Positions 41,799-45,326 of a stretch of DNA of 45,326 nucleotides are shown here, piece by piece (position 1 is the first letter of the stretch; every line of letters begins with the position of its first letter). Source of the DNA: Ruminococcus sp. (GTDB taxonomy: Bacteria; Bacillota; Clostridia; Oscillospirales; Ruminococcaceae). The notes below the pieces were generated by a model. The model worked only from the letters and a program-made list of their open reading frames with translations, did no database searches and had not been told where the DNA came from. The position numbers and the translations under genes were made by a program. Location of the stretch: contig JAFSSS010000078.1 in assembly GCA_017450925.1 (NCBI GenBank), positions 1 through 45,326 on the forward strand, read 5' to 3'.

Positions 41799-43115
41799 TC
41801 AGTTCAGGAACTGCTGATAGCCGGCGTTCTCTTCCTTGAGAGCCTTGATCTGCTCGGAGAGCTTTGCACCCTCGGTGTCGATTACCGAATGTATCTCGGC
41901 AACAGCCTTTCTCTTGGCGATCAGATCAGCCTGGGCAGCGGTCTTTTCGCCGTCAAGCCGCTCAATATCCAAACGGTTCTTGTCGTCAAATTCCTGGTAC
42001 TTGTTGTTAGCCTCAAAGGTAGCAGACTTGTATTCTTCATCAAGTGCAGCCAGCTTGCGTCTGTAATCATCATCGATAGCCGCGATCGCAAGGGTATGCT
42101 CTTCTCTTGCTCTTTCGCCGGCCTTGTAAGCCTCGTTGAGCTGGCTCTCAACAGTGTCAAAGCTGCTCTGGCTAAGTGTCAGCGCTGTATTCGCCTCCTC
42201 GATCTTGGAGGAATACTCGTTCTTGATAAGCGAGCTTTGCTTTTCAAGCTCGGCGATCTTGGCATTGTTAGCCTCGATCTGGCTCATAGCAAAGGCCTTC
42301 ATCTTGTTTGCGGCTCTGCCTGCTACATCGCCCGCAGCTGCAGCCGCGGCATCATCGGCATCAGAAACGCTCTCGGCAGGAGCCACGGGCTCCTCCGGCT
42401 CGGCCTCGGGCTCACCGCTGTAGGAAAGAATGGGAGCATCAGAGATCTCGGCAGACTCAACATCGGGAGGAACAAGAGCCTCCATTTCGGCATACTCCTC
42501 ACCGGGAGACGGAACTGTATAAGACGGAACGCTCGGTGCCGGCGGTACAGTGGGGCTCTCCAGCGAGATGCCGTCCATTTCAGAGGTGGAGCGCGGAACG
42601 CTTTGCTCTCTTTCAGCTACCTGCTTCTTATAATCGTCAACAAGTGAAACTCTATGTACCTCGGGCTCCTTGGGAGTCTCGCTCACCAGCGGAACAGGCT
42701 CCTCTGCCGGAGCAGCAGGCTCGCTTACAGGTATCTCGCTTGCAGAGATGCCCTGCATCTCACCGACCTCGGGAGCAGCAGGGGCAGCGGGGGCAGCTTC
42801 GCTTTCCATTTTCTTCTTCTTTTCAAACATATATCTTTCAAGCTTGCTCATGCCCTCAACATCATCGGAACCGGCATCGGCCGCTGCGGGAGCGCCTGCT
42901 GCGGAATTGATGACAGATGCAGCTTGAGATTTTTCATGAGGCACGGCCGCATCGGGAACAGCGTCTGCACCAAGCTTTCTCTGGATAACGCCGGTAACGA
43001 TATCTGCTCTAAGCGCTACCTCTCCTACTATATCCTCTACCGACTTACCCTCTTGAAAGAGGCGGATGATCTTGTCGTTGGTAGATTCTTCCTTTTTCTT
43101 TCTTCCTAAGGCCAT
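41799..43115 (-). CDS. Hypothetical acidic protein with long C-terminal coiled coil
   Basis: A 438-residue protein starting MALGRKKKEES; AAAGGATTG lies upstream, and the longer frame has no better start. Residues ~12-50 (NDKIIRLFQEGKSVEDIVGEVALRADIVTGVIQRKLG) look like a small helix-turn-helix. A Pro/Ala/Glu-rich disordered region follows (~60-280). The last ~155 residues are strongly helical and heptad-like (ANNAKIAELEKQSSLIKNEY, RREEH-type repeats through KLSEQIKALKEENAGY), predicting a coiled coil. No signal peptide. Function unknown; the layout fits a cytoplasmic scaffold or cell-division/chromosome-associated protein, but that is speculation. Confidence 0.85.
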   Translation of the reverse strand: MALGRKKKEESTNDKIIRLFQEGKSVEDIVGEVALRADIVTGVIQRKLGADAVPDAAVPHEKSQAASVINSAAGAPAAADAGSDDVEGMSKLERYMFEKKKKMESEAAPAAPAAPEVGEMQGISASEIPVSEPAAPAEEPVPLVSETPKEPEVHRVSLVDDYKKQVAEREQSVPRSTSEMDGISLESPTVPPAPSVPSYTVPSPGEEYAEMEALVPPDVESAEISDAPILSYSGEPEAEPEEPVAPAESVSDADDAAAAAAGDVAGRAANKMKAFAMSQIEANNAKIAELEKQSSLIKNEYSSKIEEANTALTLSQSSFDTVESQLNEAYKAGERAREEHTLAIAAIDDDYRRKLAALDEEYKSATFEANNKYQEFDDKNRLDIERLDGEKTAAQADLIAKRKAVAEIHSVIDTEGAKLSEQIKALKEENAGYQQFLN

Positions 43116-43347
43116 AAAAATCAATCCTTTCGATGTGATACCCGACAAAAAAACGTTGTCAAGCGGTTCATAAATGTATTATATCACAATAAAAGAATAT
43201 TAGCAAGAGAAAATTCAGAATTTTTTCAAAAAACAATGCACAATTTCTAAACCGGATTTTCGGTAATTCTGCCAAAAAGGCAAAAGCCAAGTCCGCGCCC
43301 CGTTCTTCATTCACAGAAAATTAACATCCAACTTTTGACAATAAGTC

Positions 43348-43376
43348 TTGCAATTCCGGCGCGGATGTAGTATAAT
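43348..43376 (+). promoter_or_regulatory. Promoter of tRNA-Ser
   Basis: TTGCAA (43348-43353), 17 bp, TATAAT (43371-43376), 37 bp before the tRNA. A TTGACA at 43335 is too far away. The rest of the 43116-43413 gap shows nothing else. Confidence 0.7.
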
Positions 43377-43413
43377 AAATTGGTACTGTAAGCATTAGCC
43401 CCACACAACAAAC

Positions 43414-43504
43414 GGAGACGTATCGAAGTGGTCATAACGGGGCGCACTCGAAATGCGTTAGCCCTTAAACGGGCTCGTGAGTTCGAATCTCACCGTCTCC
43501 GCCA
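43414..43504 (+). tRNA. tRNA-Ser (anticodon CGA)
   Basis: A class II tRNA of 91 bases with encoded CCA. The acceptor stem GGAGACG pairs with CGTCTCC, discriminator G. The anticodon arm has loop CTCGAAA with anticodon CGA, reading UCG serine codons. A long variable arm (TAGCCC...GGGCT) is typical of tRNA-Ser, and the T arm contains GTTCGAATC. The 3' side is flanked by recombinase remnants, suggesting use as an integration site. Confidence 0.95.
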
Positions 43505-43530
43505 CCAGGGGCGTGCCCCTGGACCCAACT

Positions 43531-43560
43531 CCCTCGCCATATAGATTGGCGAGGGTTTTT
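43531..43560 (+). terminator. Terminator of tRNA-Ser
   Basis: CCCTCGCCA (43531-43539) pairs perfectly with TGGCGAGGG (43547-43555), followed by TTTTT. A second hairpin, CCAGGGGC-GT-GCCCCTGG (43505-43522), sits directly after the CCA. Confidence 0.85.
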
Positions 43561-43676
43561 CATTTTGTTTGGCTCGGGGCCTTACTTTGTGCAGAGCTGA
43601 ACATTATAAGCCCTATGCTTTTTTAGTTCCCTGTCCTATCGGCAGGGATTTTTGCTGCCCTATATAATAGTATAGT

Positions 43677-43800
43677 CTATGCTCCCTCCTTCCCCGGCTC
43701 GTTTTCGGCCAGCGCCTGCTCTATCGCCTTTGCGGACATCTTCTTGCTCTCGCTGTCAACATGGGAATAGACGTTGCTCGTTGTCAACACCTCATAAGGA
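43677..43800 (-). pseudogene. Tyrosine recombinase (phage integrase) C-terminal remnant
   Basis: The minus frame ending at TAG 43677 encodes TTSNVYSHVDSESKKMSAKA followed by IEQALAENEPGKEGA. This matches the extreme C-terminus of phage/ICE tyrosine integrases, where the Tyr in NVYSHV is the catalytic nucleophile, usually preceded by LGHS-S-TT. Only about 40 residues remain; the upstream LGH motif and the rest of the catalytic domain are gone, and no start is present. It abuts a truncated serine recombinase, so the segment is a relic of an element integrated beside tRNA-Ser. Confidence 0.7.
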
Positions 43801-43831
43801 CACACAAATAGCTTTTGATGAAACCGCGCAT

Positions 43832-44833
43832 TCACGCGGTTTTATCGTCATTGTTGATCTCCAGCCTCATCTTATTCGGCAGCGGCTTGTCAAGCAGCTT
43901 GTAATAAATATGTATATCCCTCGGCCTGTCTGCTGCATATTCGTCAACGGTGATGTACTCGATCAGCTCCAGGCACATCTCCCGGGTAAGCTCGGGGACA
44001 TCGGCATATTTCTTTAAGCGGCGGATGTATTCCTCCACATCCTGCTTGTCCTGCCGTGCGGCGGAGAGCTTGATCTCGATCTTTTCCGCCTCAGCTGACA
44101 GCTCCTTCTGCTCTGCCTGATACTTCTCTAAAAGCTTCACGCAGACTTCCTCGGGTATCTTTCCAATGAGCTTGTCCTCATAGATCGAGGGTATCAGCTT
44201 TTCAAGCTCCGCAAGGCGCTTCCTTGCTGCGTCCAGATGCTTTGAATCCGCCGACAGCTGCTCGCTGCTGTGCTTTTGCTTGTGCGAAAGAAAGAAATCC
44301 CTCGCATCCTGCTCATCTGCGATGACCAGCTTTGCCCTCATTTTGATGTCCGACAGCACCAGAGCGTTGATATCCTTCATTTTGATGTAGTGGCTGTTGC
44401 AGAATCTCTTTCCGAAGCGCATATAGTATCCGCAGTTGTAATTGTGCCTAACATATTTCCGGGGATTCTTCTTGCTGCCGTTGGTCGTGTTGTTATACAT
44501 CAGCCGCATCTTCTGTCCACAGTTTGCACAGAACATCAATCCGCTCAGCGGTGCAAGAAAGCCCGAAGCTGTTTTCTTCCCCTGACTGACCGATGCCTCG
44601 ACCTCACGAACCTTATCCCAAAGCTCACGGGATATGATAGGCTCATGAGTGTTCGGGATAATAACCCATTCGTCCTTGTCCTTGGATATATTCTTATGAT
44701 TTTTATACGACACCGTCGTGGTTTTCAGCTGCACGAGATCTCCGAGATACATCTGATTCTGAAGCATTCTTCTTACGCCATCTCCACTCCAAAGATGTGT
44801 TGTCTTTTTTGGAACGACCTTTGTCAGCACCAA
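43832..44833 (-). pseudogene. Large serine recombinase, 5'-truncated
   Basis: A 333-codon frame matching the C-terminal two-thirds of a large serine recombinase, which integrates and excises mobile elements. It begins inside the recombinase domain (LWSGDGVRRMLQNQMYLGDL, KTTTVSYKNHK, NTHEPIISRELWDKV). The zinc ribbon (FCANCGQKM, then NCGYYMRFGKRFCNSHYI) and the coiled-coil DUF4368-like tail follow. The N-terminal resolvase domain with catalytic serine (about 200 residues) is missing; a TAA lies directly before the apparent TTG start, and no ribosome site is seen. The 3' stop lies in a hairpin (AACCGCG/CGCGGTT). It is probably inactive, unless the missing part lies elsewhere. Confidence 0.8.
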
Positions 44834-44893
44834 TTATCGAAGATTTCAATGCAGTCTTTTCCGATAGAACTGTATTTGAAAGGAAATAGTACG

Positions 44894-45121
44894 ATGATCG
44901 ATGCACTTTACAACTACCGCCAGGGTGATATTCACTCCGCTGAGTTCTCTGACGAGTTTAATGCTCTCTGTATTCCGTTCGAGGAGTCGCTCAGTGAGGA
45001 GCAGATTGATATATTCCACCGTATTCTCGACTGCGTGAGCGAAACTGCCGCCGCTGAGATGAGAGCTGCATACAAAGCAGGCTTCAAGGACGGCGTTGCT
45101 TTAATGAGAGAGGTTCAGTAG
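44894..45121 (+). CDS. Small acidic protein (DUF6809-like)
   Basis: A 75-residue acidic, helical protein opening MIDALYNYRQGDIHSAEF, with LSEEQIDIFHRILDCVSETA and a final YKAGFKDGVALMREV. This pattern resembles DUF6809-type small proteins commonly found beside recombinase and mobile genes. An AAAGGAAA stretch about 11 bases before the ATG is a modest ribosome site. It diverges from the truncated serine recombinase, so it may be the surviving cargo of that element. No function is known. Confidence 0.65.
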   Translation: MIDALYNYRQGDIHSAEFSDEFNALCIPFEESLSEEQIDIFHRILDCVSETAAAEMRAAYKAGFKDGVALMREVQ

Positions 45122-45179
45122 AAACAGATTTTTCCGAAGCAACCTTTTTCTATAATACCGAAATACCGCTCCAAACCGC

Positions 45180-45208
45180 TTGACATTTTTGTCCTCTTAT
45201 GGTAGAAT
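45180..45208 (+). promoter_or_regulatory. Sigma-A-like promoter near right edge
   Basis: TTGACA (45180-45185), 17 bp, TAGAAT (45203-45208). No gene is visible before the window ends. Confidence 0.5.
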
Positions 45209-45267
45209 TAAATTGAATAGTTGTATTCTTGTTCACCAAAAGTTTACAACTGATTTCGCAAAAGGGG

Positions 45268-45296
45268 TTGACAGGCGTATGACAATGCGGTATAAT
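45268..45296 (+). promoter_or_regulatory. Sigma-A promoter at the window end
   Basis: TTGACA (45268-45273), 17 bp, perfect TATAAT (45291-45296). It is followed four bases later by an AAGC repeat that runs to the end. Confidence 0.7.
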
Positions 45297-45300
45297 GCGC

Positions 45301-45326
45301 AAGCAAGCAAGCAAGCAAGCAAGCAA
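45301..45326 (+). repeat. AAGC tetranucleotide repeat at the window end
   Basis: Six and a half copies of AAGC follow the promoter above and are cut by the window edge. Position near the transcription start would suit slippage-based variation, or it may simply be where an assembly broke. Confidence 0.7.

Overview
This window looks like chromosomal DNA from an anaerobic, endospore-forming, plant-fibre-degrading member of the Oscillospiraceae, probably Ruminococcus-like. The reasons are a moderately high G+C content, strong AGGAGG ribosome sites with frequent TTG/GTG starts, and Firmicute spore genes (two SpoIID-type proteins, a SleB-type hydrolase, YpeB, a GerA-type receptor, SipL and SpoIVA). 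It also carries class III ribonucleotide reductase, small redox proteins (ferredoxin, rubredoxin, rubrerythrin) and a xylan side-chain pair (GH67 alpha-glucuronidase plus a GQSN-type esterase). No function was checked against a database; calls rest on reading motifs and family resemblance.

Layout. 1-7.7 kb, minus strand: a zinc-ribbon protein with a 14-residue repeat tail and a SpoIID/LytB-like protein in one sigma-A operon; a CinA-like, class B sortase and SleB-like cluster; thiI with a cysteine desulfurase. 8-12.7 kb: ypeB behind a near-perfect sigma-G promoter, rubrerythrin, aspartokinase, spoIID behind a sigma-E-like promoter. 12.7-18.3 kb: a possible untranslated RNA, a MITE-like inverted repeat, ferredoxin, a three-gene FAD oxidoreductase operon, hairpin-dense noncoding DNA and a ZIP metal transporter. 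18.4-23.3 kb: gerAA, gerAB and gerAC genes split by an opposing phage-type gene, then a small unknown gene. 23.8-30.5 kb: murA (TTG start), rubredoxin, a compact Y-shaped RNA candidate, sipL-spoIVA as an operon, and mgtE with a complex leader. 30.8-35.5 kb: glyQS and nrdD-nrdG, where NrdD appears to lack its glycyl-radical tail. 35.9-41.8 kb: the xylan side-chain genes, an EamA-like membrane protein, nrdR with a small partner gene. 41.8-45.3 kb: a coiled-coil protein, tRNA-Ser(CGA), and remnants of two different site-specific recombinases next to that tRNA.

The most interesting items are mainly noncoding. A palindrome TGTAC-N8-GTAC(A/T/C) occurs five times, always between genes, three times in the ypeB leader. 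The mgtE leader holds a small reading frame and a hairpin that pairs with the ribosome site. There is a promoter-to-terminator RNA at 25.7 kb. Two families of dispersed hairpin repeats occupy several intergenic gaps. The apparent loss of the catalytic glycine motif in NrdD is the most interesting coding observation.
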